In this document: positions 53,115 through 62,037 of the stretch, one piece after another
Numbering within the stretch: the stretch's first letter is position 1
How the letters are laid out: each line of letters begins with the position of its first letter
Origin: Mucilaginibacter sp. KACC 22773
GTDB lineage: Bacteria; Bacteroidota; Bacteroidia; Sphingobacteriales; Sphingobacteriaceae
Direction of reading: 5' to 3'
DNA: 64,000 nt
Assembly: GCF_028736215.1 (NCBI RefSeq)
Contig: NZ_CP117883.1
Span: 682,001 to 746,000 of the forward strand
Notes under the pieces: generated by a model
What the model was told of the DNA's origin: nothing
The model's database searches: none
What the model saw: the letters and a program-made list of their open reading frames with translations, nothing else
Position numbers and translations under genes: made by a program

Positions 53115-53456
53115 TTACTTTTTAATGGTTAATGAATCTGTTCTTAGGATAGGTTTTTTGTCCGGTTCAGGTATATCGGATGGTTGCCCGATATGAATCG
53201 GCAGGTAATCTGGTCTCACTTTGCCTATCGTTGTTGTTTGCTGTGCATGAAAGAAGTTGAAGCAGATGACCGCTATCCATACCGCGCAAAACATCCAAAG
53301 GAATTTTCGTTGCCCGGCTTTGGTATACCGGTTTACCCTGCGGTTGATTGTTGTGACAACAGAAATTTGCCACCTGATGATCTGCGCAGCAATGCGGGCG
53401 GCGATTCGTTCTGCGCCCGGATCACCCTCTTCTCGTTTTTTGTTTAGGAATTGCAT
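53115..53456 (-). CDS. traL: TraL-like small inner-membrane transfer protein
   Basis: A 113-residue protein from ATG 53456, 4 bases after the traK stop. An ATG at 53522 would overlap traK by 62 bases and is less likely. One membrane helix (FLWMFCAVWIAVICFNFF) is flanked by a basic N-terminus and a short periplasmic tail. Position between TraK and TraM and size fit TraL, but sequence evidence alone is weak. Confidence 0.6.
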   Translation of the reverse strand: MQFLNKKREEGDPGAERIAARIAAQIIRWQISVVTTINRRVNRYTKAGQRKFLWMFCAVWIAVICFNFFHAQQTTTIGKVRPDYLPIHIGQPSDIPEPDKKPILRTDSLTIKK

Positions 53457-53460
53457 AACC

Positions 53461-54078
53461 TTATTTTTGAACGACGGTATCACGGTTTGCCAATATTTCC
53501 CAATGCTGGATGAGGAATCCATGTGGATTATTGTCGGTTTGTATCGCTATATCCCTTACCTCTCCCTGGGTTACCAGTTTCCGGTAAACCGTTCCGCTGG
53601 AGCGCACCAGTTTTTCGGTCGCATAACAGGTAAAAATATAGGGCCATTGATTTCCTTCCAGTCGTGTGCTATCCACGGAAATCTCCTGAGAGATGTTTGC
53701 GGAGATCAGGTTGTTATAGTACCCCGATTCCCGCAAATTATCATATTGCCTTTTCGCGGACTCATCTGCGAGATAAAGCGCCTTGCCAACATTGGCCTGG
53801 ATAGCTTTATCATCCGGACTCAGGTCGAAAAAATCCTCATGGAACGTTTTAATATGATCCCGTAATTCTACCGGCAGATTTGTTTTACGTTCAGCGGCAA
53901 TCGCTTCCAGTAGTTTTCCGTTATATAGGATGTGTACCTGGTTATGTGCCAGGCTAACTGCCTGGGTACTTTTGTAAATGCAAAAGCACATCGTCAGCAC
54001 ATTGCCGATAATAAGAAAAATGCTGAACTGTTTGATATGCTTAAATGCAGTGTCTATGTTTTTAAGTTGTGTGAACAT
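53461..54078 (-). CDS. traK: Conjugative transposon protein TraK (VirB8-like)
   Basis: A 205-residue protein with a short cytoplasmic N-terminus containing NIDTAFKHIKQFS, a single membrane helix (~18-38) and a periplasmic domain with ETKxxHxxxFHEDFFDL-like sequence (DHIKTFHEDFFDLSPDD). This is the standard TraK arrangement and corresponds to VirB8 in the channel assembly. It starts 21 bases after traJ ends. Confidence 0.88.
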   Translation of the reverse strand: MFTQLKNIDTAFKHIKQFSIFLIIGNVLTMCFCIYKSTQAVSLAHNQVHILYNGKLLEAIAAERKTNLPVELRDHIKTFHEDFFDLSPDDKAIQANVGKALYLADESAKRQYDNLRESGYYNNLISANISQEISVDSTRLEGNQWPYIFTCYATEKLVRSSGTVYRKLVTQGEVRDIAIQTDNNPHGFLIQHWEILANRDTVVQK

Positions 54079-54099
54079 GTTCTTCGTTTTAATAAATGT

Positions 54100-55287
54100 T
54101 TATTTTCCTGATAATTTCTTTTCCTGGTAATCTGCGGATTTACCGGCTCCATTGTAACCGGCCATGAAGTCGGATGGCATATTCCGGATATTCGATGCAC
54201 CTTGTTCCATCCGGCCACCTACAGTTGAAGCGGCGTTCATTGTCGTATTCCCTGTGCTGATGACCATTGTATTTACTTTCTGAAGTAAGCCATGGCCGCC
54301 TCCGGCGTTAACGATATAATTGGCAACGCTCGGCACCGTGAAATAGCCGATAATGCCGATAATCAGGAATATGAGATAAGCTGTGTCTGTGGAATTGAAA
54401 AAAGTATCGCCAGAATTCTGAACCTGAGAGATGTCGATCTTCAGCATGTTCTCTTGCACCTTTCCGATGATGGCTCCAAAGATGTTTGCTACCGGAAGCC
54501 AGAGAAAGACATTGATATACTTGGCCAGCCAGGAAGTCAACGTGTGCTGGAAGCCGTCGAATACGGAAAGACCGATTACCAGCGGCCCGAGAATAGCCAG
54601 CACGATCAGGTAGAATGTCCGGATGGTGTTGATACAAAGTGCTGCCGCTTCGTAACAAACCTGTAATACTTCTGACATCCATTGCTTTACCGTATTGCGA
54701 AAATTATAGGAAGCCTTGGCCATGGCAAATTTCATATCGTTACCCACGCTGGCCAGCATGCCTTCCTTGTCACCTGTAGGATCATTCGGGTGGGTATATT
54801 TGTACCATTTTTCACGATCGCCATCACCATCTGCCCCCTGGTACATTTGCCAGGTATCGGTTTTTTCAACAGCCGCTTCCTTAGCCTGTAATAACCGGGC
54901 GATGGCCGCATCAGAATTTTGGACCATTCCGCCCGTAGCGCTTACCGTCGGTTGCATGACGCCGTTGATCACGGAGATAACCGTTGGAAATAATAAAATG
55001 GCAAGGCCTAAACCAAAGGGACGCATCAACGGGTAAAAATCGATGGGTTCTGCACTGGCGATCTGGCGGTAAACCCTTACTGCTATATACCATAGCGCCC
55101 CAAAACCGGCGATACCCTGTCCGACACCAATCAACTGGCTGCACATGGGCAGCATGTCGTTGTATACCCCATCCAATGTGCCTTGTAGCCCTTTAATATC
55201 GTCAGCCAGTCCCGCGGCATGAGATAACGACGGGATAAATGCGATCGCCAGCATTAAAATCGTAGTCTTGATGAATTGTATTTTCAT
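54100..55287 (-). CDS. traJ: Conjugative transposon protein TraJ (VirB6-like)
   Basis: A 395-residue polytopic membrane protein with an N-terminal signal sequence (MKIQFIKTTILMLAIAFIP) and about six helices: the segment VCYEAAALCINTIRTFYLIVLAILGPLVIGLSVFDGF carries two and LIFLIIGIIGYFTVPSVANYIV one. TraJ proteins correspond to VirB6 in the inner-membrane channel. A Gly/Ser-rich tail follows. It begins 10 bases after the third TraI-like gene stop. Confidence 0.88.
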   Translation of the reverse strand: MKIQFIKTTILMLAIAFIPSLSHAAGLADDIKGLQGTLDGVYNDMLPMCSQLIGVGQGIAGFGALWYIAVRVYRQIASAEPIDFYPLMRPFGLGLAILLFPTVISVINGVMQPTVSATGGMVQNSDAAIARLLQAKEAAVEKTDTWQMYQGADGDGDREKWYKYTHPNDPTGDKEGMLASVGNDMKFAMAKASYNFRNTVKQWMSEVLQVCYEAAALCINTIRTFYLIVLAILGPLVIGLSVFDGFQHTLTSWLAKYINVFLWLPVANIFGAIIGKVQENMLKIDISQVQNSGDTFFNSTDTAYLIFLIIGIIGYFTVPSVANYIVNAGGGHGLLQKVNTMVISTGNTTMNAASTVGGRMEQGASNIRNMPSDFMAGYNGAGKSADYQEKKLSGK

Positions 55288-55297
55288 AGCAGTTGTT

Positions 55298-55942
55298 TTA
55301 ATTTATTCCATAGAGTTGTTTAAGTGTTTGGGTGTTTGCAGCGTCTTTACTGCGTTGCAGGGACAGGGTGATACCCTGGTTACCGAAGGATTGCAGAAAC
55401 TGTAACCGATCTGAACTGCTCGAATAGATCCGGTCTATGCCTTTAATGCGGTCCGCATCCGACATTCGCAGTTTACCTGCCGTTATAATATTGGTCAGGT
55501 CCCCGATATCATCCAGCGTCTGACTGACCAGCCTGGTATAAACGTCGCTCATGTAGCTTAGCTCTGCAACGGAAAAGCTGCCACTCTGGTGAAAGAGGCT
55601 GGTTTGAGTTTTGTATTGTTTAATCAAACTCGCCTGCATCAGGAGGATATCGGCAATACGTCCGTAGTCGCGTACAGCTGGGCTTACGGCCAGCAACCCG
55701 GTCAGGTATAAATCATGCAGGTCAAAATTACCTTTTGATAAAGATGAGATGCTGCCATATCCCTGCTGGTAGATCTGGTACCCGGTCTTCATATCGGTGA
55801 GGATACTTTTCATTTGGGTCAGTTTCTCAATATCCAGGATAAGCTGCTGCATTTCCTGCGCTTGTGCCTTGCAGGAAACAGTTTTCAAAAGGCCCCCTAC
55901 GGATAGAGCGGCGATCAGTAATAATCTGGAGGCAGTTTTCAT
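55298..55942 (-). CDS. traI: TraI-like protein, copy 3
   Basis: A 214-residue exported protein with a signal peptide and mostly alpha-helical body, ending in LSLQRSKDAANTQTLKQLYGIN. The C-terminal block SDADRIKGIDRI is shared with the two neighbouring genes upstream. Only one traI-type gene is usual in CTnDOT-like operons. Secreted to the periplasm; exact channel role unknown. The copy nearest to traJ is taken as the canonical one, which is an assumption. Confidence 0.7.
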   Translation of the reverse strand: MKTASRLLLIAALSVGGLLKTVSCKAQAQEMQQLILDIEKLTQMKSILTDMKTGYQIYQQGYGSISSLSKGNFDLHDLYLTGLLAVSPAVRDYGRIADILLMQASLIKQYKTQTSLFHQSGSFSVAELSYMSDVYTRLVSQTLDDIGDLTNIITAGKLRMSDADRIKGIDRIYSSSSDRLQFLQSFGNQGITLSLQRSKDAANTQTLKQLYGIN

Positions 55943-55952
55943 AACATCCTAT

Positions 55953-56645
55953 TTAATTAACTCCGTTCATTTGTTTGGCGACCAAAACGTCTTTTTGTTC
56001 CTGTTTTCGCTGTAGAGCGTAAGCTTTGGCCTGTTTGGTAAACCCGGTAGCGAAATGATAATTCTCCTGCATGGCGGCGTGTATCTTACCGATCAGGACG
56101 ATGCGGTCTGCATCGCTCATTTTTACTTTGCCATCAGTGACCACGCTTTGAAGCGTGCTGATCTGCTGGTCACAATCCTTCAATACCGCGCTGCGAACAC
56201 CGGACAGGTATCTTTTTTCCTCATTGGTCAGGCCATCGATCTGGTCTATGACCTCCAGTATAGTCAGGATATCTTTTTGCCAGCTGAGTATCTCTTTTAC
56301 CTGTCCGTCATTTTTTACCGGTGCGCCGGCAATTTCCATACGGTTATAATAAGCGGCATGCAGGCTGTTTTCAGAACCTAAAGAACCGGAGATCGAGCCC
56401 AGCCCGTTATGGGCAACCCTGTAACCCTGTTTCAGATAGGTAGAAAAGACCTGTAAAGCGGCGATCTGCTGTAAAAGGTATTTTTTTTGCGTACTGTTTT
56501 GCTGGAACCATTCGCCAAAAGTTTGTGCTTTGACGGTTGCCGCCATTCCGGAATAGATCGCAGTAAAAAGTGCAAACACCAGCAACGATCTCGACCTGCC
56601 CTTCAGCCAGCAGGAATTTCTGAGTGATTGATCAATTGATTCCAT
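55953..56645 (-). CDS. TraI-like protein, copy 2
   Basis: A 230-residue exported helical protein (signal segment SLLVFALFTAIYSGMAATVKA) with SDADRIVLIGKIH and the tail YALQRKQEQKDVLVAKQMNGVN, more divergent than copies 1 and 3. It overlaps copy 1 by 14 bases and is 10 bases before copy 3. It keeps the pattern of membrane export followed by a coiled helical region. Confidence 0.65.
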   Translation of the reverse strand: MESIDQSLRNSCWLKGRSRSLLVFALFTAIYSGMAATVKAQTFGEWFQQNSTQKKYLLQQIAALQVFSTYLKQGYRVAHNGLGSISGSLGSENSLHAAYYNRMEIAGAPVKNDGQVKEILSWQKDILTILEVIDQIDGLTNEEKRYLSGVRSAVLKDCDQQISTLQSVVTDGKVKMSDADRIVLIGKIHAAMQENYHFATGFTKQAKAYALQRKQEQKDVLVAKQMNGVN

Positions 56646-57315
56646 ATAATGCTTTTGTGGTTTGTGTATCTCCTAAATCTTTACTGCGCTGTAGGCTCAG
56701 CATTTCGTTCTCTGTATTGTACCGGCGCATATCACTGTAATTGTCATCCAGCTTGTCCCCGGCACGGTTGATGAGTTCCAGGCGCTGCTCATCGGACATC
56801 TGGGTTTGGTTACTGCTCACGATCATCATGATCTGATCGAGGTTCTTCGCGCTTGCCGTAAGTATGCCCGTATATACAGATTCCATCTGGAGCAGCTCAG
56901 CAGCAGAGAAGTGCTGATCCTGTTTCATCAGCGACCATGCCTGTTGATATTCCGTGACAAGTGCGACTTGTTTTACCGTTAGATCCTTAATTCGCTGGTA
57001 ATAGACAATCGTTGATTTGATTTTCCATAACTCGTCGTAATAGCTGCCGAAAAGCTGGCGCTGTTGACCTGACCAGCTGGATATCTCCGACAGTTTCAAT
57101 TTAGACAGTTCGTTTTCCAGCGCCTTTTGTGCATTCTGCAACCAGATGGTTTGATTTTGCATCCGCTGTACCTTGAGGTCAATCGCCTTGATTACCTTGG
57201 TCACCGTTAGCTTGATGATGTCGCCAACCACAAACTGAGCCTTGGCTTGTTGCGGATGAATACTCATGACCAAAAACAAGATCATTACAGGCAGTATTAG
57301 CTTTATTTTTTTCAT
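56632..57315 (-). CDS. TraI-like protein, copy 1
   Basis: A 227-residue exported helical protein with signal peptide MKKIKLILPVMILFLVMSI. The C-terminal block SDEQRLELINRAG and ending LSLQRSKDLGDTQTTKALYGIN are nearly those of copy 3. It overlaps copy 2 by 14 bases. A lipoprotein gene lies upstream, 62 bases away. Confidence 0.7.
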   Translation of the reverse strand: MKKIKLILPVMILFLVMSIHPQQAKAQFVVGDIIKLTVTKVIKAIDLKVQRMQNQTIWLQNAQKALENELSKLKLSEISSWSGQQRQLFGSYYDELWKIKSTIVYYQRIKDLTVKQVALVTEYQQAWSLMKQDQHFSAAELLQMESVYTGILTASAKNLDQIMMIVSSNQTQMSDEQRLELINRAGDKLDDNYSDMRRYNTENEMLSLQRSKDLGDTQTTKALYGIN

Positions 57316-57377
57316 AATAATCTCCCTTCTCCCGCTAAAAAGCGGAAGTCAATCCAAATAAAATTTACGATTAAGAC

Positions 57378-57752
57378 TTACCGGATCTTCCGGAACAGGG
57401 TCTTTTTTATTAATACTCCGGGTGTATCCGGTGACAAACGGATCTGCCTGCCATATTCACCTTCCGACAGCATTTGTTGTTCTGAATTCCAGACTGCCTG
57501 CCAGGTTTCCTTCTTGAACTGCATGGGCAGTTTTTGACCGTTCCTGATCTTTTGAAACCCAGTTCTGGATTCAATACTATACGTTTTGGCAGTGAGATTT
57601 ACCGCATCAATGATCAGTGTGTCAAAGGCCATGCTATATTCACTTTGAGACTGATTAATATAAACGCCAGATAAAGCGGGGTTTTTACTGTTATTGCAGG
57701 CAGTATCGATTGCTGCACAGCAAATAAGAATGAGCAATTTGATAGTTTTCAT
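57378..57752 (-). CDS. Small lipoprotein in the tra operon (TraH-position)
   Basis: A 124-residue product with a short signal peptide and lipobox IDTAC, followed by a beta-rich domain. It sits between the VirB4-like traG and the TraI-like genes, the place of traH/DUF3876-type proteins in related elements. The assignment rests on position, size and the lipobox rather than on sequence similarity I can prove. The signal sequence is distinctive. Confidence 0.55.
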   Translation of the reverse strand: MKTIKLLILICCAAIDTACNNSKNPALSGVYINQSQSEYSMAFDTLIIDAVNLTAKTYSIESRTGFQKIRNGQKLPMQFKKETWQAVWNSEQQMLSEGEYGRQIRLSPDTPGVLIKKTLFRKIR

Positions 57753-57765
57753 GTTATGTGATTTA

Positions 57766-60219
57766 TTAAGCTACTTTTTCTTTTAATTCCTGGACCAGTG
57801 CGGCAATGCCTTTTTCCACGCTGCCGAACTTGTCGGCATATTCCTGAACTTTGACCCGCTCTTTTCCTTCAGTCGTATAGGCATAATATTCCTCCGGGCA
57901 AAGTTCATTTTTAACGACTTTCATAACCTGACCTCCGAGGTCGATATAGATCTCCCGGTTGTCCTTGTTCACGGACAAGACCTGTGTTTTTCCCTTATCA
58001 GACATCCCAAGTGCATCCTGCAGCTTATCGAACTTATTCATGAACTTGCGCATGTCCATCAGGATCTTGATGTCCGCGTTGTTAATAATAGCGTCCTTGA
58101 TTACAGGCGAACTGATCAGATCGTCCAGTTCCTGGCTAACTACATTAGGTATACCATTGAATTTCCGGATAGTCTTAAAGGCATACTGGATAAATCCGGC
58201 CATCCCAGAGTTTGCAATCGCTTTCCATGCTTCGTCAATCGTCAGCACTTTTCTGATGCCTTTTAATTTCCTGATCTTGGAAAGAAAAAGTTCTGCAATC
58301 AAAAGCGTAATTACCGGGAAAAGTATGGGATGGTCTTTAATATTGTCCAACTCTATGACCACGAATCGCTGCTCCAGGATGTTCAGGTTGTCCGTGGCAT
58401 TCAATAAATAGTCAAACTCACCTCCTTTGTAGTAGGGCCGCAGGACATATAAGAAGTTATCGATGTCAAAATCCTTGTCCTTTACGTTATGGTTCTTCAG
58501 GATCTGTACATATTCTTTTTGCAGGTATTCATAAAAGGAATTAAAGCAGGCGAAAACCTTACGGTTGGTCTCCAGGAATTGGAAATACCCCTGTAATGCA
58601 TTGGAAAGCGCGACGTACTCACTGCGCATAAAGCTTTCGTTTTCCTGTTTCCAGAGTGTGACCAGCAGTGCCTTCAGGCTTTCCTTTTTTTCCGTATCTA
58701 AAGATTGTCCCGCTGGCAGGTAAAAAGGGTTAAATCGGATAGGATTGCTTTCCTCATAGGTAAAATAATAACCGCCAACCAGTTCACATAAACCCTTGTA
58801 GCTGCCGCCTATATCCACGGTGACACAGTGCGCACCCTGGTCATATAATGTTCTTAAGATATGGTTTACCGTCATGCTTTTACCGCCACCTGAGGTGCCG
58901 CAAACCAGCATGCCCATATTGGAGGTGATCCCTGTTTTCCGGGGTGCGTCAAAGAGGTCTATAAAAACCGGTTTTCCCGTAAGCCGGTCACAGAATCGGA
59001 TGCCCTCCGCAGGTGGATCACTTCGATAGTTCCCCTCCAGGTTTAAAAAGCAAGCGGCCTGTTCCAAAAAAGTATCGAAGGTGTCATTTTCCGGAAAATC
59101 TGCGGCATTGCCCGGTATGCCCGCCCACCATACCTGTGCGGCCCCGTCCGACTCCTGTTTGCAACTCGCGCCGATTTGTGCCATTGCGGAACCTACCTGG
59201 TTTTTGATGTCCTGTAATTCATCTTTATCGTCCGTCCAGGCCAGTACATTGAAATGGGCTTTTATGGGCAGCCTTTGCTGGCTTATCGCTTCATTCAGAA
59301 AATCATTGGTTGCGTCACGGCTGATTGCATTTTCCCGGCTATAGGCGGATAGGGATTGCAGCCGGAGCTTTTTGGCCTCCAGGGCTTTCAGGGTTTTCCC
59401 GGTATCGCTTATAAAAAGATATTGATTGTAGATATGATTGCAATTCAATAACAGATTCAGCTGTGTGGTGAAACCTATTGGAAATTTAGTCTTATCCGAA
59501 CTGTATTTGTCGTAGGTCATCCGGCTGCCGCAAAGCGCCGGCAGATCTTCCGTATCGCCAAGCGAAAACAGCTGGGCGTGCTGGTCACCAACCTGGATTC
59601 TGTCTTTCAGATGGATATCCTTGATCATCGGACGATCTTTGGCAGATAGCAAAAAACAGTACTGTTCCAAAATGCCAGGTCTAACTTCGGTACCGGCCAG
59701 TTCATCATTTTTTAGGCGGCTTAATTTGATCAGTCCGCAATCGCCCAGGATCCTTTCGAACTGCCCGACTTTTTCAAGGAACTCAGGTAACATCCGTTCA
59801 TCGGTAGTTTGCTTTGGAGCCACGTTCTTCCGGAGAATACCCGAAAAGGCGCTGCTGGCTTGTTTCCGGTCAGCTGCCTTTTGCGTGAGCATCAGGTAGC
59901 AGGAATGATCAAGGAAGGGGCGGCCACGGAAATGCCGGTCTGCCGCTGCCGTCAAAAAATTCTCGGGCAGTCCACCTGCGCCCTTATAGGAATTACGGAT
60001 GAATATATCCTGTTTATGTAAGATACTATGCTTGGGTAAAACCCTGATCGCGCGTACCCAGGATTGATGATAAACTTCATAATCCTCCTCTGATAAAGTA
60101 AATATCTCCGGTAAGAAAACCTGATAAGCTACAGTAAGATCTCCGTGGACCGAAACCATGCAATCATGTTCAACTTTGTAGATCGGGAAAATTTTTTCCG
60201 CGTTACTGAATACTGACAT
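57766..60219 (-). CDS. traG: Conjugation ATPase TraG (VirB4-like)
   Basis: An 817-residue VirB4-class ATPase. The N-terminal ~400 residues carry the CagE/TrbE-like domain. Walker A is VCGTSGGGKSMTVNHIL (~436-452) and Walker B is RKVLTIDEAWKAI (~652-664). No membrane helices were noted, so it would dock on the membrane through the other Tra proteins. It powers assembly of the channel and is the most conserved gene of the operon. It lies 2 bases from traF on one side and 13 bases from the small lipoprotein gene on the other. Confidence 0.93.
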   Translation of the reverse strand: MSVFSNAEKIFPIYKVEHDCMVSVHGDLTVAYQVFLPEIFTLSEEDYEVYHQSWVRAIRVLPKHSILHKQDIFIRNSYKGAGGLPENFLTAAADRHFRGRPFLDHSCYLMLTQKAADRKQASSAFSGILRKNVAPKQTTDERMLPEFLEKVGQFERILGDCGLIKLSRLKNDELAGTEVRPGILEQYCFLLSAKDRPMIKDIHLKDRIQVGDQHAQLFSLGDTEDLPALCGSRMTYDKYSSDKTKFPIGFTTQLNLLLNCNHIYNQYLFISDTGKTLKALEAKKLRLQSLSAYSRENAISRDATNDFLNEAISQQRLPIKAHFNVLAWTDDKDELQDIKNQVGSAMAQIGASCKQESDGAAQVWWAGIPGNAADFPENDTFDTFLEQAACFLNLEGNYRSDPPAEGIRFCDRLTGKPVFIDLFDAPRKTGITSNMGMLVCGTSGGGKSMTVNHILRTLYDQGAHCVTVDIGGSYKGLCELVGGYYFTYEESNPIRFNPFYLPAGQSLDTEKKESLKALLVTLWKQENESFMRSEYVALSNALQGYFQFLETNRKVFACFNSFYEYLQKEYVQILKNHNVKDKDFDIDNFLYVLRPYYKGGEFDYLLNATDNLNILEQRFVVIELDNIKDHPILFPVITLLIAELFLSKIRKLKGIRKVLTIDEAWKAIANSGMAGFIQYAFKTIRKFNGIPNVVSQELDDLISSPVIKDAIINNADIKILMDMRKFMNKFDKLQDALGMSDKGKTQVLSVNKDNREIYIDLGGQVMKVVKNELCPEEYYAYTTEGKERVKVQEYADKFGSVEKGIAALVQELKEKVA

Positions 60220-60221
60220 CT

Positions 60222-60536
60222 TTATTTAATTAATCGGGTGAACAATTTGCGTGAACGGAATTTTAGGTAACCCGGCAGGTAATTTTTCGCACCGCGCTTC
60301 ATCAAACCGTATTGGCCGTATTTATGGCTGAGTTTATAGACCTGCATAAACAGGCCAGTGCCAAGGAGGCTGATGATGATAATGCAGAGATAGACCGGAA
60401 AACCGATGATATAAATGATTGCGAACAGGACGAGCAATCCAACCAATCCACCGGCGAGGTAGCCGATATATTGTGCTTTAAGGCCCTTAAACTCTATTGG
60501 TTTATTGATCCCTTTATTGATTTGATATACCGGCAT
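60222..60536 (-). CDS. traF: TraF-like (DUF4133) small membrane protein
   Basis: A 104-residue protein with the DUF4133 opening VYQINKGINKPIEFKGLKAQY, two close membrane helices (~27-47 and 50-67) and a basic tail ending LFTRLIK. VirB3-like in position, just before the VirB4-like traG. Its start codon shares one base with the upstream gene's stop. Confidence 0.85.
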   Translation of the reverse strand: MPVYQINKGINKPIEFKGLKAQYIGYLAGGLVGLLVLFAIIYIIGFPVYLCIIIISLLGTGLFMQVYKLSHKYGQYGLMKRGAKNYLPGYLKFRSRKLFTRLIK

Positions 60537-60949
60537 TACTTGACCCCCCTTCCATTTTTTCGTGTCCTGGTATTTTGCTGCAAACCGATTAACTGTTCCG
60601 ACAAAGTCTTTTCCCGGTTTTCCTTTGAAATGAAGGTTCCATCAGGCAGGTTATAGTGGCGGGCCAAGCCGATCGGGTCCAGTTCGATGATCGGTGGAAC
60701 AGTAACTATTTCGACGTTTTCGGGACGTTCGCCGGCTTTTATATTACCGTCGTAAATATTCTTTTTCTCTTTATCGAAAGGAATAACCGTAGAATCATCT
60801 TCCCAAAAATCCTTCATAGATATTATATTCCAGGGAGCTGCTGTTTCCCGGAACTCGTAAATACGTGCATCCACAGTGAACAGTGTACCGCCGATTACAT
60901 ATTCAGGCAGCTTGCGCGCCATGCCTTTTGATGTTTTGTGATCCGCCAT
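60536..60949 (-). CDS. Hypothetical protein between TraE and TraF
   Basis: A 137-residue soluble protein, no signal or membrane segment. Pro/Glu-rich middle (IVTVPPIIELDPIGL) and basic C-terminus. TraE and TraF are usually adjacent, so this gene is an insertion specific to this kind of element. Function unknown. It is tightly packed, ending on the traF start and starting 10 bases after traE. Confidence 0.6.
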   Translation of the reverse strand: MADHKTSKGMARKLPEYVIGGTLFTVDARIYEFRETAAPWNIISMKDFWEDDSTVIPFDKEKKNIYDGNIKAGERPENVEIVTVPPIIELDPIGLARHYNLPDGTFISKENREKTLSEQLIGLQQNTRTRKNGRGVK

Positions 60950-60959
60950 GATTTAATTT

Positions 60960-61301
60960 TTATACTCCAAAAAATGATTTTAAGACAGTGGCAACCACTA
61001 CCAGGAAGATGCAGCTGCCGAACCAGCTGGATGCGACCTTGCCCGTATCATGTTCTCCATCGTTCCATTTCTTAAATACTTTGATTGCACCCACCAGTCC
61101 CACAATTGCCCCGATGGCATACATCAGGTTCGTCCCGGTATCGAAATAACTCTTTACCTGTGAGGTTGCCTGGTTGATCCCGGCATTGCCATCCTGTGCC
61201 TGTGCGGACTGTAGGTTCCATATCAGCAAGCTGATTACCGCTGAGATCCACTTTGCCTGTTTTGTCCAAAGTGTTTTGAATTTTAATAGGTTCGTTTTCA
61301 T
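60960..61301 (-). CDS. traE: TraE-like (DUF4134) pilin-like protein
   Basis: A 113-residue VirB2-like protein with a long signal peptide (cleavage after SAQAQ, ~36). Then comes DGNAGINQATSQVKSYFDTGTNLMYAIGAIVGLVGAIKVF with the first helix, a short charged loop and a second helix (FLVVVATVLKSFFG). Sequence and order fit DUF4134/TraE, the likely pilus or channel subunit. Confidence 0.88.
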   Translation of the reverse strand: MKTNLLKFKTLWTKQAKWISAVISLLIWNLQSAQAQDGNAGINQATSQVKSYFDTGTNLMYAIGAIVGLVGAIKVFKKWNDGEHDTGKVASSWFGSCIFLVVVATVLKSFFGV

Positions 61302-61308
61302 ATCCGTT

Positions 61309-61884
61309 TTATTTATCGTTGTCGTTATTCCAGTAAGATTGCAGTTCGGTTAAAGCCAGGGGAAAAGGGAACTCATCAGCACCTTCGTTGATCAGGTAAT
61401 CGTTGATCTGGTTTTCATACATGGATCCCGTCAGCGAAGCGTATTTTTGGACGATCAGCCGAAAAAGCATTTCAAAATTTTCCTTTGATTCGCTGGATTC
61501 ATTGATGACGCGGATCAACGTTTTAACCTCAGAGATCATTTCTGAAAAATCACCAAGCAGATGGGTATCCGTTGGATTGCTGCTAATAGTTGCTGAGGGA
61601 TGAGGTATTACAGGCGACTCATTTTCATCCGTCGGGCCAAAAGATAATTCTTCCTGCGCCACGAAATCTATGCCTTCCGGTTTTATTGACCCTGTTATCG
61701 AGTAATCCGGTAGCTGGAAATCTCCGCCGGCAAATTGATTTACTGCGGGCTTTTTTCCTGTCAGGCGGTAGATCGCTGCCTGAAGTTCCGATCTGTAAAA
61801 GGTCAGGCCTACATAACCATAGTAGGCGATCGCTATAAAAATTACTGCTGACCCATAATTGAACCATGAAATTGAATGAAGCAT
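61309..61884 (-). CDS. Hypothetical single-pass membrane protein, first gene of the tra operon
   Basis: A 191-residue protein if it starts at ATG 61884 (MLHSISWFNYGSAVIF). A TTG at 61953 would add 23 residues but would abut the inverted repeat at 61957-61981. One helix (VIFIAIAYYGYVGLTF) is followed by a low-complexity polar region and a charged helical C-terminus. It is 7 bases upstream of traE. Similar small membrane proteins begin the tra operons of related elements, without known function. Confidence 0.55.
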   Translation of the reverse strand: MLHSISWFNYGSAVIFIAIAYYGYVGLTFYRSELQAAIYRLTGKKPAVNQFAGGDFQLPDYSITGSIKPEGIDFVAQEELSFGPTDENESPVIPHPSATISSNPTDTHLLGDFSEMISEVKTLIRVINESSESKENFEMLFRLIVQKYASLTGSMYENQINDYLINEGADEFPFPLALTELQSYWNNDNDK

Positions 61885-61956
61885 AATCTTTAATTTATCC
61901 GCCTGCTTAATTACTGACGGCGACAGGACAAAATTCCGAAGATGGGCTTTCAATCT

Positions 61957-61981
61957 TATCCGAGTTTGTCCGACTCGGATA
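61957..61981. promoter_or_regulatory. 25-bp inverted repeat at the head of the tra operon
   Basis: TATCCGAGT and ACTCGGATA form a perfect 9-bp inverted repeat around TTGTCCG, 73 bases before the likely first start codon of the tra operon and 25 bases from the RteC-gene terminator. No T-tract follows on the minus strand, so it reads as an operator or an RNA-level control element for transfer genes. Confidence 0.5.
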
Positions 61982-62005
61982 GCAACTTTTTTTATAAAAA
62001 TGAAA

Positions 62006-62026
62006 AAAGCGGCGTTTAGCCGCTTT
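62006..62026 (-). terminator. Rho-independent terminator after the RteC-like gene
   Basis: On the minus strand AAAGCGGC, a 5-base loop and GCCGCTTT are followed by TTTTCATTTTTATA. It begins 11 bases after the RteC stop codon, so the tra operon must have its own promoter downstream of it. Confidence 0.85.
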
Positions 62027-62037
62027 AAACAAAGTTT

